64,000 nucleotides of DNA from assembly GCA_018394295.1 (NCBI GenBank), contig CP074573.1, forward strand, positions 1,054,001 through 1,118,000. Direction: 5' to 3'. A program made the position numbers and the translations under genes. The notes below the pieces were generated by a model, which was given only the letters and a program-made list of their open reading frames with translations, was not told the DNA's origin and made no database searches. Source of the stretch: Mycoplasmatota bacterium (GTDB lineage: Bacteria > Bacillota_I > Bacilli_A > Haloplasmatales > Haloplasmataceae). Shown piece after piece: positions 28,130 through 37,315 of the stretch; within the stretch, counting starts at the first letter, position 1, and every line of letters begins with the position of its first letter.

Positions 28130-28341
28130 ACAGACAATAATAATATGAATAATAAATAAAATAAAATTAATATAAGTAAAACAAAATAACATTAATAGAA
28201 ATTGATAACAACTTAAAACTATACAATAATTTATAAGACAACATCTCCTACGAAACATAATAGAATAACCCCTTTCAATAAGTATCTGTTATTATTTTAT
28301 GATTGATGAATAAAAAAGGTCTGATAAAAGAATAATAAATA
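28130..28341. other. Gene-free AT-rich spacer before the valS leader
   Basis: Between ysxE and the valS promoter I see only AT-rich sequence with stops in all frames. There is no convincing terminator for spoVID-ysxE. Confidence 0.5.
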
Positions 28342-28370
28342 TTGTATTTTATCTAAAAATTGTGTATAAT
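28342..28370 (+). promoter_or_regulatory. Sigma-A promoter of the valS leader
   Basis: TTGTAT (28342-28347), a 17-base spacer and TATAAT (28365-28370). Transcription would begin near 28377 and cover the whole T-box leader. Confidence 0.7.
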
Positions 28371-28376
28371 ATAACA

Positions 28377-28611
28377 CATAAATGAAACAACTGTGACCAG
28401 GAGGAGTAAAAATAAGAACTCTAACTAGAGAAGAACTGGTTGGTGAAAAGTTCTAGAGTACTATTTTGAAGGTAGCCTGTTGAGTTGGTATTATGAAATA
28501 AGAGTAGTAATATCCGTTAACCGCGTTAAGGTATGTAAGTTGGAATTATTGATTAATTCAAATAGGATGGTACCGCGATTTAAGTCGTTCCTTTATGGAA
28601 CGATTTTTTTT
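28377..28611 (+). promoter_or_regulatory. T-box riboswitch controlling valS
   Basis: A tRNA-sensing leader. The T-box core AGGATGGTACCGCG is at 28564-28577, and stem I features GGAGGAGTA (28401-28409) and GGTTGGTGAAA lie upstream. The terminator that competes with the antiterminator is TCGTTCC/GGAACGA (28585-28591, 28597-28603) followed by a T-run. A Val codon GTA at 28458-28460, on the 3' side of stem I next to the lower helix, is the best specifier candidate. A second GTA at 28472-28474 is less likely. Uncharged tRNA-Val should permit read-through into valS. Confidence 0.93.
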
Positions 28612-28712
28612 ATTTTATTTCAAGAAATAAAAGGCATTTTGCCATTCTAATATGCTTACCAATTGTTATGTTATTAAAATTATCATTTTATTAAATGAAA
28701 GGAGATTAAAGA

Positions 28713-31349
28713 ATGAGTAAGAAAGACCTGGCTAAAAAATATAATCACCAAGAAGTTGAAAAAGGGAAATATCAATATTGGATTGATAATGGCTTTTTTA
28801 AAGCTGATGTTAAATCAAACAGACCGCAATATACGATTGTGATACCCCCACCTAATGTAACAGGTAAACTTCATTTAGGACATGCTTGGAATACTACCAT
28901 TCAAGATATCATTATTAGACGAAAAAGAATGCAGGGTTATGATGCGTTATGGTTACCAGGAATGGATCATGCAGGAATTGCGACACAAGCTAAAATTGAT
29001 GCTAAACTAGCTGAACAAAATATATCTCGTTATGACTTAGGAAGAGAGAAGTTTTTAGAAGCGGCTTGGGAATGGAAAAAAGAATACGCTGATTTTATTC
29101 GTGAACAGTGGTCAACTGTTGGGTTATCTTTAGATTATTCTCGTGAGCGTTTCACTTTAGATGAAGGCTTAAATCAAGCGGTTAATAAAGTATTTGTTGA
29201 TTTATACAATAAAGGGTTAATCTATCGTGGTGAACGTATCATAAATTGGGATGTTCAGGCGAAAACAGCATTATCAAATATTGAAGTTGAACATAAAGAA
29301 GTAGAAGGAGCTTTTTATTACTTTAAATATATGCTTGAGGATGGTAGTGGTTATTTAGAGGTAGCAACAACAAGACCAGAAACGATGTTTGGTGATGTAG
29401 CCGTTGCTGTTCATCCTAAAGATGACCGTTACAAGCATTTAGTTGGTAAAAAAGTACTAGTACCAGGGAATAAATTACCTGTTCCAATTATTTTTGATGA
29501 ATATGTTGATAGAGAATTCGGTACAGGAGCGGTTAAAATTACACCAGCCCATGATCCAAATGACTTTGAAGTTGGTAATCGTCATAATCTATCTCGTCCA
29601 ATATGTATCAATACTGATGGAACAATGAATGAATTAGCTGGTAAATATGAAGGGTTGGAACGTTTTCAATGCCGTAAGCAATTAGTAAGTGACCTACAAG
29701 CTGAAAATCTTGTGGTAAAAATAGAAAAACATCTTCACTCAGTTGGACATAGTGAAAGAACTGGAGTAATTGTTGAACCTTATTTATCAAAACAATGGTT
29801 TGTTAAGATGAGACCTCTAGCTGATCGTGTATTAGATATTCAACAAGATGAAGATAAAAAAGTCAACTTCTTCCCTGAACGCTTTGAAAAAACTCTAAAC
29901 CAATGGATGGAAAATGCATATGACTGGTGTATTTCACGTCAACTTTGGTGGGGTCATAGAATCCCTGCTTATTATCATAAAGAAACAGGAGAAGTATTAG
30001 TATCAGAAAAACCACCAAAAGACATAGAAAATTACATTCAAGATGAAGATGTATTAGATACTTGGTTTTCTTCTGCATTATGGCCATTTTCAACTTTAGG
30101 ATGGCCGGATACAAGCCGTGAAGATTACAAAAAATTCTTCCCAAATGATGTTTTAGTAACGGCTTATGATATTATCTTCTTTTGGGTTGCAAGAATGATT
30201 TTTCAGTCATTAGAGTTAACGGATACAAGACCATTTAAAACCGTATTGATTCATGGATTAATTAGGGATAGTGAAGGTCGAAAAATGAGTAAATCATTAG
30301 GAAATGGTGTTGACCCAATGGATGTTATCGATAAATATGGATGCGATAGCTTACGTTATTTCTTAACAACAAATTCAGCACCAGGACAGGATTTACGCTT
30401 TGTAGAAGAAAAAATTGAAGCTTCATGGAACTTTATTAATAAAATCTGGAATGCATCTCGTTATGTTTTAATGAATCTAGAAAATACAAGTGATGATCAA
30501 ATAGAAATTGAAAAAAGTGAATTAAATGTAGCAGATAAATGGATTTTAACCCGCTTAAATGAAACAATAAAAATAATTGATCAAAATTATGAAAAATTTG
30601 AATTTGGTGAGGTTAGTCGTCATTTAAATAAATTTGTCTGGGAAGACTATTGTGATTGGTATATTGAAATGTCTAAATTAACCTTATATGGTGATGATGA
30701 AAAAGCTAAACAAACAACAAGAGCTGTCTTAACGACTGTATTAGAAGCAATCTTAAAATTACTTCATCCATTCATGCCATTTGTGACAGAAGAAATTTAT
30801 CAATCAATACCGCATAGTAGCCAGTCAATCACGATAAGTGCTTGGCTAACGGTAAACAAAAGTTATCAATTTGATGAAGAGGTTACCATTATGAACTCTA
30901 TTCAAGAGATTATTAAATCTGTTCGTAATATGAGAAGTGAGGTAAATACACCTTTATCAAAACCAATTGACATGATGCTTAAAACAACAAATAAAGACTT
31001 TGAAGACAAATTAATTCAAAATCAAGCATATATTAATAAATTCTGTAATACATCTAAGTTAACCATCGCTAGTGATTTTAATATTACTGAAAAAGTGATG
31101 ACATCAGTCATCACAAATGGTGAAATATTAGTCCCATTAAAAGGATTAATTGATATTGAAGGAGAAATTGAACGTCTTAAAAATGAACTAGTTAAATTAG
31201 AAAATGAAGTTAGTCGTTGTGAAAAGATGTTAATGAATCCTAATTTTGTAAATAAAGCACCTAAACATAAGGTAGATAGCGAAAAAGAGAAATTAGTTGA
31301 TTATAAAACAAAATATCAAATGGTTAAAGAACGACTTAAAGAACTATAA
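28713..31349 (+). CDS. valS: Valyl-tRNA synthetase
   Basis: An 878-residue class Ia synthetase that charges tRNA-Val. [16 protein letters not shown] contains the HIGH motif and [10 protein letters not shown] the KMSKS motif. The CP1 editing domain lies about residues 190-345 ([12 protein letters not shown]). A C-terminal coiled coil begins near residue 810 ([17 protein letters not shown]), typical of ValRS. AAAGGAG precedes the ATG. A T-box leader regulates it. The folC gene that follows valS in Bacillus is absent. Confidence 0.98.
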   Translation: MSKKDLAKKYNHQEVEKGKYQYWIDNGFFKADVKSNRPQYTIVIPPPNVTGKLHLGHAWNTTIQDIIIRRKRMQGYDALWLPGMDHAGIATQAKIDAKLAEQNISRYDLGREKFLEAAWEWKKEYADFIREQWSTVGLSLDYSRERFTLDEGLNQAVNKVFVDLYNKGLIYRGERIINWDVQAKTALSNIEVEHKEVEGAFYYFKYMLEDGSGYLEVATTRPETMFGDVAVAVHPKDDRYKHLVGKKVLVPGNKLPVPIIFDEYVDREFGTGAVKITPAHDPNDFEVGNRHNLSRPICINTDGTMNELAGKYEGLERFQCRKQLVSDLQAENLVVKIEKHLHSVGHSERTGVIVEPYLSKQWFVKMRPLADRVLDIQQDEDKKVNFFPERFEKTLNQWMENAYDWCISRQLWWGHRIPAYYHKETGEVLVSEKPPKDIENYIQDEDVLDTWFSSALWPFSTLGWPDTSREDYKKFFPNDVLVTAYDIIFFWVARMIFQSLELTDTRPFKTVLIHGLIRDSEGRKMSKSLGNGVDPMDVIDKYGCDSLRYFLTTNSAPGQDLRFVEEKIEASWNFINKIWNASRYVLMNLENTSDDQIEIEKSELNVADKWILTRLNETIKIIDQNYEKFEFGEVSRHLNKFVWEDYCDWYIEMSKLTLYGDDEKAKQTTRAVLTTVLEAILKLLHPFMPFVTEEIYQSIPHSSQSITISAWLTVNKSYQFDEEVTIMNSIQEIIKSVRNMRSEVNTPLSKPIDMMLKTTNKDFEDKLIQNQAYINKFCNTSKLTIASDFNITEKVMTSVITNGEILVPLKGLIDIEGEIERLKNELVKLENEVSRCEKMLMNPNFVNKAPKHKVDSEKEKLVDYKTKYQMVKERLKEL

Positions 31350-31355
31350 AAAGGA

Positions 31356-31383
31356 AAAGAGAGTATCAAATGATACTCTCTTT
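31356..31383 (+). terminator. Terminator of valS
   Basis: A perfect 12-bp stem (31356-31367 with 31372-31383, AAAGAGAGTATC) lies seven bases after the valS stop. The T-run is short. Confidence 0.75.
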
Positions 31384-31414
31384 GAAAAGTTTTAATTCCT
31401 AAAGGAGAATAGCG

Positions 31415-31693
31415 ATGTGGTTTATATATATTAGTTTATGTATAGGTATTGGAATTGGTGCATTAAATCTAGTTCCAAAAAAAATAATTAAATACAATGA
31501 CCATTTATCAACAATTAGTGTTTTTTCTTTATTATTTGTGATGGGAATTAGTATTGGATCCAACAAAAAAGTGATTAATGATTTATATAGGATTGGATTA
31601 TCAGGGTTATTATATGCTTTCTTATCTGTTTTATTTAGTATGCTGGTTGTTTATATATTAACAGGTATACTATTTAGGGGGGAAAAGAAATGA
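31415..31693 (+). CDS. lysO: LysO lysine exporter, N-terminal half
   Basis: 92 residues with three hydrophobic segments. GIGIGALNLVPKKI and FVMGISIGSNKKVI match the N-terminal part of the LysO/YbjE (DUF340) family, which exports lysine and toxic analogues. E. coli LysO is a single protein of about 300 aa; here the N-terminal half is a separate protein, a known arrangement in Bacillota. AAAGGAG precedes ATG. Its stop overlaps the start of the next gene (ATGA), so both halves are co-translated. Confidence 0.85.
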   Translation: MWFIYISLCIGIGIGALNLVPKKIIKYNDHLSTISVFSLLFVMGISIGSNKKVINDLYRIGLSGLLYAFLSVLFSMLVVYILTGILFRGEKK

Positions 31694-32292
31694 AAATGAC
31701 ACTTTATATTTTTATCACTGTATTTTTAGGGATAATCATCAGTTATTTCTTTTTACCCTCAAATTATATAAAAGATATCGATTTATTAATTGATATTATA
31801 TTAATCATTACTCTATTTTTTATTGGAATTGGTATTGGACAAAACAAACACATATTTAAAGAATTGAAAAAAGCAGGTATGAAAGTACTAGTATTACCCA
31901 TTGGAACAATTATAGGAAGTTTAATCGGAGGGGCTTTAGCTGGTTATATTTTACAACGTACCCTTACATTAAGTTTAGCCATTGCATCAGGTTTTGGTTG
32001 GTATAGTATTTCTGCCGGATTATTGGAGAACTCTGCAGGATTAGAAGTCGCTACAATTGGTTTCTTATCGAATGTTATTAGAGAAATGATGGCTTTTCTT
32101 CTTATTCCATTTATCGCTAAAAAACTATCGCCTTATGTTGCTATTAGTGTAGGTGGTGCAACATCAATGGATACAACTCTACCACTTGTTTCTCGGTCTG
32201 CAAGCGAAGAATTTGTGCTCATTTCTTTTATTCATGGTTTCTTATTAAGTTTATTAGTCCCAGTTCTAGTGCAATTTTTCGCTAATATATAA
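31690..32292 (+). CDS. lysO: LysO lysine exporter, C-terminal half
   Basis: 200 residues with about six membrane segments. GIGIGQNKHIFKELKKAG, IASGFGWYSISAGL and SVGGATSMDTTLPLV are the conserved LysO/YbjE core. It completes the exporter encoded by the previous short gene, and the ATGA overlap indicates coupled translation. The reaction is export of L-lysine (and thialysine in E. coli) across the cytoplasmic membrane. The pair sits just after the valS terminator and may be transcribed by read-through or from a promoter I cannot see. Confidence 0.88.
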   Translation: MKMTLYIFITVFLGIIISYFFLPSNYIKDIDLLIDIILIITLFFIGIGIGQNKHIFKELKKAGMKVLVLPIGTIIGSLIGGALAGYILQRTLTLSLAIASGFGWYSISAGLLENSAGLEVATIGFLSNVIREMMAFLLIPFIAKKLSPYVAISVGGATSMDTTLPLVSRSASEEFVLISFIHGFLLSLLVPVLVQFFANI

Positions 32293-32326
32293 AGTTTGAT
32301 GAGTATAGTATTTTTTTATGGTAATA

Positions 32327-32368
32327 AAAATGAAATGAGAAGTTTTTTTTAACTTCTCATTTCATTTT
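32327..32368. terminator. Bidirectional terminator between lysO and the DUF255 gene
   Basis: A perfect 18-bp inverted repeat (32327-32344 with 32351-32368) around a T-rich loop. It overlaps the last codons of the convergent DUF255 gene. Confidence 0.85.
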
Positions 32369-34399
32369 ATCTATTTTTTTAATTATTTCTTTTACATTAA
32401 ATATTGGATCAGTACATTGATAATCTTCACAAATATAAGCAGCGATTTCTTCTGTAAATTTATTATATTCAGTGAATATACTCATATTATCTAAAGTTTC
32501 TTTATATAAAATCACATTTGTTGTGAATGGAAGAAATTTTTGATTAAAAATATCGAGTACTTTTTTTAATGCCTTACTGTTTTCATCAGTCACTAAGACA
32601 ATTTTTCTCTTATTTGCTTTATGAAACATATAAGCAGTTAAGAAGTAATTATAGGCATTTGGGGATTCATTGACTTTTGATGCGAAATATTTGATTTGTT
32701 GACGTGCAATTAAATCTAGTCCAGTATCATCTGTTATCTCTGTTAATTTAAATAAATTCATTGTGACAACACTATTTCCTGAAGGAATGGCACCATCATA
32801 AATATTTTTCATTTTCATAATGAGTTCTTCACTATCTTTACCTGTTTGATAAAAGCCAGCATTTAGACTATCTTCAAACAAATCAATCATTCGTACATTA
32901 TAATCCATCGCCAGTTTAATATATTTACATTTTCCTGTAGCTAAAAATAGTTCGTTCAATGCCCAAATAAAATAAGCATAATCATCTAAATAACCAAGAA
33001 ACTTAGCTTCACCATTTCGATAACGGGCTAATATTCTTCTTTGTTTTGTGATTAAATTTTTTAATATAAATTCTAAGGCAGTTTCAGCATGTTGAATGTA
33101 TTCCTCATTATTAAGTATTTTACCAGCAATTGTTAAAGCACTAATCATCATAGAATTTATTGATGTCAGTATTTTATCATCAATATGTGGATGAATTCTT
33201 TTTTCTCGTTTTTTATAAAGTTTGATACGAATGTTTTCAACTTTTTTTGAATCTATCTTATTTAATTCATCATCATCATGATGAATTAAATTTAGTATAT
33301 TTTTACCTTCAAAATTACCATTGTCAGTAATATTAAAATATTGACATATAAAATCAGCTTCAGTTTTTGAAAGGGTATCATATATCTCATCTTTAGTCCA
33401 TACATAGAATTTTCCTTCAACACCTTCTGAATCTGCATCTATTGCTGTATAAAATGCACCATCATCACTTCTCATATCGCTTAATACAAAAGAAATGATT
33501 TTTTCAACAATTTCTTTATATACCTCTTTATGGGTTAGTTGATAGGCTTCTGTATAGACAATGATTAATAAGGAATTATCATAAAGCATCTTTTCAAAAT
33601 GTGGAACTAACCATTTTTTATCTACTGAGTATCTTGAAAAACCAAAGCCTATATGATCAAAAATACCACCTTTATACATTTGGATTAGTGTTTTTTCTAC
33701 CATATCAATCGCTTTTTGATTATTTTGATAAACACCATACCGTAATAAATATAATAGATTATGGGGTGATGGAAATTTTGGTTGAGTTCCAAAACCACCA
33801 TAGACATTATCAAATGACATTTCCAACGTATTAAATGACCTTTCAAGGATGTTTTTATCTAATACACTAGGTTGGAAATCTTCCATAGATTCTCTTATAA
33901 TTCGGGTTATCTTCTCGGCTGAATCTAAAATCTCACTCTTATTATCATTCCATTGACTAACAACTGTATTTAATAATTCCATAAGACCAACCCGGTGTTG
34001 CATTGATCTTTTAGGGAAATAGGTACCAGCGTAAAATGGTTTCATATCAGGTGTCATTAAGATTGTTAATGGCCAGCCACCACTTCCAGTGAGCCCTTGA
34101 CATACTTCCATATAAATATGGTCAATATCAGGACGTTCTTCACGATCAACTTTAATTGAAATAAAGTGTTCATTTAATATATTTGCGACTTCTTCATCTT
34201 CAAAAGATTCGCCTTCCATAACATGACACCAATGGCAGGTACTGTAACCAATAGAAAGAAAGATAGGTTTTCCTTCATCTCTTGCTTTTTTAAAGGCTTC
34301 TTCATTCCATGGATACCAATTTACAGGATTATGTGCATGTTGAAGTAAGTAAGGAGATTTTTCGTTCATTAACTGATTTGTATAGGTTGTTTCGTTCAT
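32357..34399 (-). CDS. Thioredoxin-fold protein of the DUF255/YyaL (SPATA20) family
   Basis: 680 residues. The N-terminal thioredoxin-like domain (about 1-160) carries [17 protein letters not shown] and the redox-type [14 protein letters not shown]; the rest is an (alpha/alpha) barrel like N-acylglucosamine epimerases. The biochemical role of the family is unsettled. ATG 34399 is preferred because GGAAG lies just upstream; a further ATG at 34432 lacks a site. Its 5' end and upstream region recur, decayed, at 36.2, 40.3 and 42.9 kb, so this locus appears to have been an insertion hot spot. Confidence 0.9.
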   Translation of the reverse strand: MNETTYTNQLMNEKSPYLLQHAHNPVNWYPWNEEAFKKARDEGKPIFLSIGYSTCHWCHVMEGESFEDEEVANILNEHFISIKVDREERPDIDHIYMEVCQGLTGSGGWPLTILMTPDMKPFYAGTYFPKRSMQHRVGLMELLNTVVSQWNDNKSEILDSAEKITRIIRESMEDFQPSVLDKNILERSFNTLEMSFDNVYGGFGTQPKFPSPHNLLYLLRYGVYQNNQKAIDMVEKTLIQMYKGGIFDHIGFGFSRYSVDKKWLVPHFEKMLYDNSLLIIVYTEAYQLTHKEVYKEIVEKIISFVLSDMRSDDGAFYTAIDADSEGVEGKFYVWTKDEIYDTLSKTEADFICQYFNITDNGNFEGKNILNLIHHDDDELNKIDSKKVENIRIKLYKKREKRIHPHIDDKILTSINSMMISALTIAGKILNNEEYIQHAETALEFILKNLITKQRRILARYRNGEAKFLGYLDDYAYFIWALNELFLATGKCKYIKLAMDYNVRMIDLFEDSLNAGFYQTGKDSEELIMKMKNIYDGAIPSGNSVVTMNLFKLTEITDDTGLDLIARQQIKYFASKVNESPNAYNYFLTAYMFHKANKRKIVLVTDENSKALKKVLDIFNQKFLPFTTNVILYKETLDNMSIFTEYNKFTEEIAAYICEDYQCTDPIFNVKEIIKKIDKMK

Positions 34400-34631
34400 A
34401 TCGTCAACTTCCTTTATTGTAATATCATTCACTTTTTATTTTACCCTTATAGTACGAATATATAAAATGTTTTGCTTAAATCTATTTTAATCTAAAATAA
34501 TAATGGTAATATTCAGTAAGTTATGATAAGATAATATAAAAATATAGGAGATAATCAGGATGATGATGAGGAGATAGTAATTAATTATCAATTAAATCAT
34601 ATGAATACGATTATGTGAAGAGGATTTTAGA

Positions 34632-35357
34632 ATGGAGTATAGACATTGTGATAAAGAAAATTTCGAGGATTTTTCGTGTGGTAGAGTAATATATCATAGG
34701 ACAGGAATGCCTAACTTTCCTGTTAGATTATCACAAGAAATATATTGTCGATGTTTAAACTATTTAGATAATAAAAATAACATAAGCCTTTACGATCCTT
34801 GTTGTGGTGGTGGTTATTTACTAACCGTATTGGGTTTTCTTAATATGAATTCTATTACGCAAATTTATGGTTCGGATATTAGTTTTGGCGCAGTAGAATT
34901 AGCAAATAGTAATTTATCCTTACTATCTGAAAAAGGGATTGAAAAAAGAATTAATCAACTAAATAATTTATATGATAATTATAAAAAGGAATCACATAAA
35001 GAAGCAATTAAAAGTTCAAAAAGGATTTTGAATTTAATTAAAAAATATCCAAATAAACCTACTACTAATATTTTTCAACTTGATATACTTTCTAATTCTT
35101 TTTTTAAAAATGAACCTTTTAAAACTGATATAGTAATAACTGATGTTCCGTATGGTAACTTGGTAACATGGCAAGGTAAAAATGTAGACTTTATTAATAC
35201 AATGCTAAATAATATAATTCCAATCTTAAAGCCAAACTCCATTGTTGCAATTTGTTCAGATAAGAAACAAAAGATTACATCTAACAAATTTAAGCGTTTG
35301 GAAAAACAATTTATTGGAAAACGAAAATTTGAAATTTTAGCTTTAAGCGAAGTTTAA
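34632..35357 (+). CDS. AviRa-like rRNA methyltransferase
   Basis: 241 residues of Rossmann methyltransferase fold. DPCCGGGYLLTVLGFL is the SAM-binding loop, preceded by GRVIYHRTGMPNFPVRLSQE, a feature I associate with AviRa, the 23S rRNA methyltransferase that protects avilamycin producers. The usual NPPY catalytic loop reads TDVPYGN. In Bacillota such genes are candidates for orthosomycin or other ribosome-drug resistance. It is the first gene right of the DUF255 start, with a separate promoter direction. The methyltransferase fold is certain; the AviRa assignment is probable. Confidence 0.72.
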   Translation: MEYRHCDKENFEDFSCGRVIYHRTGMPNFPVRLSQEIYCRCLNYLDNKNNISLYDPCCGGGYLLTVLGFLNMNSITQIYGSDISFGAVELANSNLSLLSEKGIEKRINQLNNLYDNYKKESHKEAIKSSKRILNLIKKYPNKPTTNIFQLDILSNSFFKNEPFKTDIVITDVPYGNLVTWQGKNVDFINTMLNNIIPILKPNSIVAICSDKKQKITSNKFKRLEKQFIGKRKFEILALSEV

Positions 35358-35533
35358 TATAGGTTAGACACTTGTGTAATCTGTGATGGGTAAGTTATTA
35401 TACTGTAAGTGCTTCTATAGGTTTGATACCATCATTATTAGACTGGTTCAGAAAGTTTAAAAATATTTATAATAAAATGGTTTGAAAAAGTAGTATTATA
35501 TATATAAGTTAGATAATTTAAGGTGGTGTATTT
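35358..35533. other. Gene-free spacer before the PIN gene
   Basis: No open frame for a separate antitoxin and no hairpin of note. This matters because PIN toxins usually have a small antitoxin gene directly upstream. Confidence 0.5.
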
Positions 35534-36160
35534 ATGCCATTAAAAAAATTATATTTGGATACTTCAATTATCAGTCATTTAGACGCTCTGGATGCACAAG
35601 ATAAAATGAGAGATACAAAAAAACTTTGGGAATATTTTATTGATAGTAATTATGAAATATTTTTGTCAAATGTAATATTTGATGAAATAATGGAATGTGC
35701 TGACCCTAACAAAACGCTTATGTTAAATCAAATTAAAAAGATTAAGTATTCATTAATCAATGAAAATGAGCAAAGTAAGTTGTTGGTTAAAGAATATTTA
35801 AAATGCGGTGTATTAACAGAAAAAAATATTGATGATTTACGTCATGTATCTCTCGCAGTAATTTTTAATTGCGATTATATTTTAAGTTGGAACTTTAAAC
35901 ATTTAGTTAACATTAGAACTATAGATAAAATAAAAGGTATAAATAAACTACTTGGATATAAGGATATTAACATTATTCCTCCTACTATGTTAATTGAGGA
36001 AGATGATATTGTTTATGATGCTAATATCGAATATATACACCAAATTCGTTATAATCATTATGAAGAAACAAAACATATGTCACTACAAGAAATAATAGAA
36101 CAATCAAATGAACGTGCAAAAAAAATAATTGAGGAATTAGATAAAATAAAAAACGACTAA
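35534..36160 (+). CDS. PIN-domain protein with an antitoxin-like C-terminal tail
   Basis: 208 residues. The N-terminal PIN nuclease fold has LYLDTSIISHL (first catalytic Asp), SNVIFDEIMEC (Glu) and DLRHVSLAVIFNCDYILSWN (acidic pocket). The tail (about 165-208) reads IRYNHYEETKHMSLQEIIEQ, a pattern I associate with the small antitoxins normally encoded beside this kind of PIN toxin. There is no separate antitoxin gene. The protein may therefore be a fused toxin-antitoxin or a self-inhibited nuclease. AAGGTGG precedes ATG. The PIN fold is clear; the fusion interpretation is inference. Confidence 0.75.
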   Translation: MPLKKLYLDTSIISHLDALDAQDKMRDTKKLWEYFIDSNYEIFLSNVIFDEIMECADPNKTLMLNQIKKIKYSLINENEQSKLLVKEYLKCGVLTEKNIDDLRHVSLAVIFNCDYILSWNFKHLVNIRTIDKIKGINKLLGYKDINIIPPTMLIEEDDIVYDANIEYIHQIRYNHYEETKHMSLQEIIEQSNERAKKIIEELDKIKND

Positions 36161-36187
36161 ATTAAAATCACTTAATTGTCGTTTTTT
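36148..36187 (+). terminator. Terminator of the PIN gene
   Basis: AAAAAACGAC (36148-36157) pairs with GTCGTTTTTT (36178-36187), with further AATTA/TAATT pairing inside. It overlaps the stop codon. Confidence 0.8.
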
Positions 36188-36216
36188 CATTTTATACATA
36201 TTTAACACTGATTAAA

Positions 36217-36321
36217 AATGGTAACATACCTGTTTGCTGGATTATGTACATATTGAAGTATGTAAGATGATTACCCATCAAGTACCTTAGAAAAGAAATA
36301 TATAAACCAATATGCTTAAAG
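36217..36321 (-). repeat. Decayed copy B of the DUF255 gene 5' end
   Basis: This segment aligns, in the same orientation, with about 34310-34480. GGATTATGT-CAT-TTGAAGTA is shared with single changes, and GAA-ATATATAAA with GCTTAAA match at the far end. Read on the minus strand it encodes SSYILQYVHNPANRY, against [15 protein letters not shown] in the intact gene. It is a pseudogene fragment bordering the PIN cassette. Confidence 0.7.
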
Positions 36322-36327
36322 GAAAAA

Positions 36328-36347
36328 AGCATCAATTTCTGGATGCT
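36328..36347 (-). terminator. Terminator of the toxin-antitoxin operon
   Basis: AGCATC/GATGCT (36328-36333, 36342-36347), followed on the minus strand by TTTTTT, just after the toxin stop. Confidence 0.65.
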
Positions 36348-36348
36348 A

Positions 36349-36714
36349 CTATTTATTTTTGATTTCAACTTTTTCAAAAATATCTTGAAATACAGAGTCT
36401 CCATATTTCTGATATATTTTATTTGCATATTCATAACAAAAATTATCATCTCGTTTTGAAATAACAAGAATGTTCATTATTTTTGAATCCATTACCAAAG
36501 AGTAAACAACTCTAATTCCAATACCTTTATATTTAATTTTAAAAAATCCTGTTAAATTATTCTCACCTTTATTACCTAAAGGTTTTCCATAACCCACATC
36601 AGGAAGAGGATTTGAACTCACCTTTTGAATACCAGCTAATATTTGAAGTTGTATACTTCTTTCAAATTTAAACAAATTTTTTTTGCTTCTTTTGAAAATC
36701 TTTTTTCCCACATT
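36349..36714 (-). CDS. RelE/ParE-superfamily toxin, probably frameshifted at an A8 run
   Basis: The body (SIQLQILAGIQKVSSNPLP, NNLTGFFKIKYKGIGIRVVY, ISKRDDNF) is a RelE-fold mRNA interferase. The natural start is ATG 36714, overlapping the antitoxin stop as TAATG and encoding MWEKRFSKEAKK, a typical RelE N-terminus. That frame stops after about 25 codons. The RelE body lies in the -1 frame, and the switch point is A8 at 36677-36684. Either one A has been lost, or a -1 slip on A_AAA_AAA restores the toxin. An in-frame TTG (36720) or GTG (36711) could also start the body but with an atypical N-terminus. Confidence 0.78.
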   Translation of the reverse strand, partial: NVGKKIFKRSKKNLFKFERSIQLQILAGIQKVSSNPLPDVGYGKPLGNKGENNLTGFFKIKYKGIGIRVVYSLVMDSKIMNILVISKRDDNFCYEYANKIYQKYGDSVFQDIFEKVEIKNK

Positions 36715-37096
36715 ATTCAATATCCACAGAATCTATGAGTTCATTGATTTCATCTTCGTTAATAACAAGTTCATCTAAAATTGATTTAAAAGATAATGTA
36801 TTGTTAGAATTCATTTTCTTGTTAACTTTTTCAGCTACTTTTGAAAGTCTATATTCCTCAATCGACTCAAGTAATAATTCCATTTTATTGGCTTTAGTTA
36901 TAATTTTCTCATACTCTTCAACAGATAATAACACTGCAGCTGGTTGATTATTTTTCAATATCACGTATTCGTGATTGGTCTTTTTAAGATCATCAAATAT
37001 TTTAGCAGTTTTTCCTTTACTAAAATCTGAAATGGGTATTAATCTTTTCATAAATTCACTTAAATTTTTATTGCTCATAAGGTTTCCTACTTTCAC
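36713..37096 (-). CDS. Type II antitoxin, YefM/Phd-like
   Basis: 127 residues. LIPISDFSKGKTAKIFDDLK followed by HEYVILKNNQPAAVLLSVEEYE is the Phd/YefM DNA-binding fold, and the acidic C-terminal third is the toxin-wrapping tail. It should bind and neutralise the RelE-like toxin and repress the operon. GTG 37096 follows GGAGGG at good spacing; ATG 37078 is an alternative. It overlaps the toxin start, so translation is coupled. It remains intact although the toxin appears broken. Confidence 0.85.
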   Translation of the reverse strand: MKVGNLMSNKNLSEFMKRLIPISDFSKGKTAKIFDDLKKTNHEYVILKNNQPAAVLLSVEEYEKIITKANKMELLLESIEEYRLSKVAEKVNKKMNSNNTLSFKSILDELVINEDEINELIDSVDIE

Positions 37097-37200
37097 TTTA
37101 TCCCTCCATACATATTATTCGATATATATATTATTATACACTTATTTTATGTATTTTTAAATAAATTTACATAAAAATATTTTGGTAAATTTATATAATT

Positions 37201-37234
37201 AAATATCCACCGAATAAGAGTCCGGTGGATATTT
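37201..37234 (-). terminator. Terminator of the GNAT gene
   Basis: A perfect 12-bp stem (37201-37212 with 37223-37234, AAATATCCACCG) with a 10-nt loop. It separates the GNAT gene from the antitoxin operon on the same strand. Confidence 0.8.
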
Positions 37235-37315
37235 ATTAGTACTACTTGAAATTATATTAAATATAATCTGTTTTTAAATGAATACTTACTATATTCTATT
37301 TTTGTACTGCAACAT

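Noticed and set aside
29863-30144. 93-codon frame opposite valS
   Set aside because: Antisense shadow of a fully conserved synthetase gene, with no start site.
36192-36467. 91-codon minus-strand frame over the toxin terminator
   Set aside because: It runs through DUF255 copy B and the toxin 3' end in another frame; chance opening of AT-rich decayed sequence.
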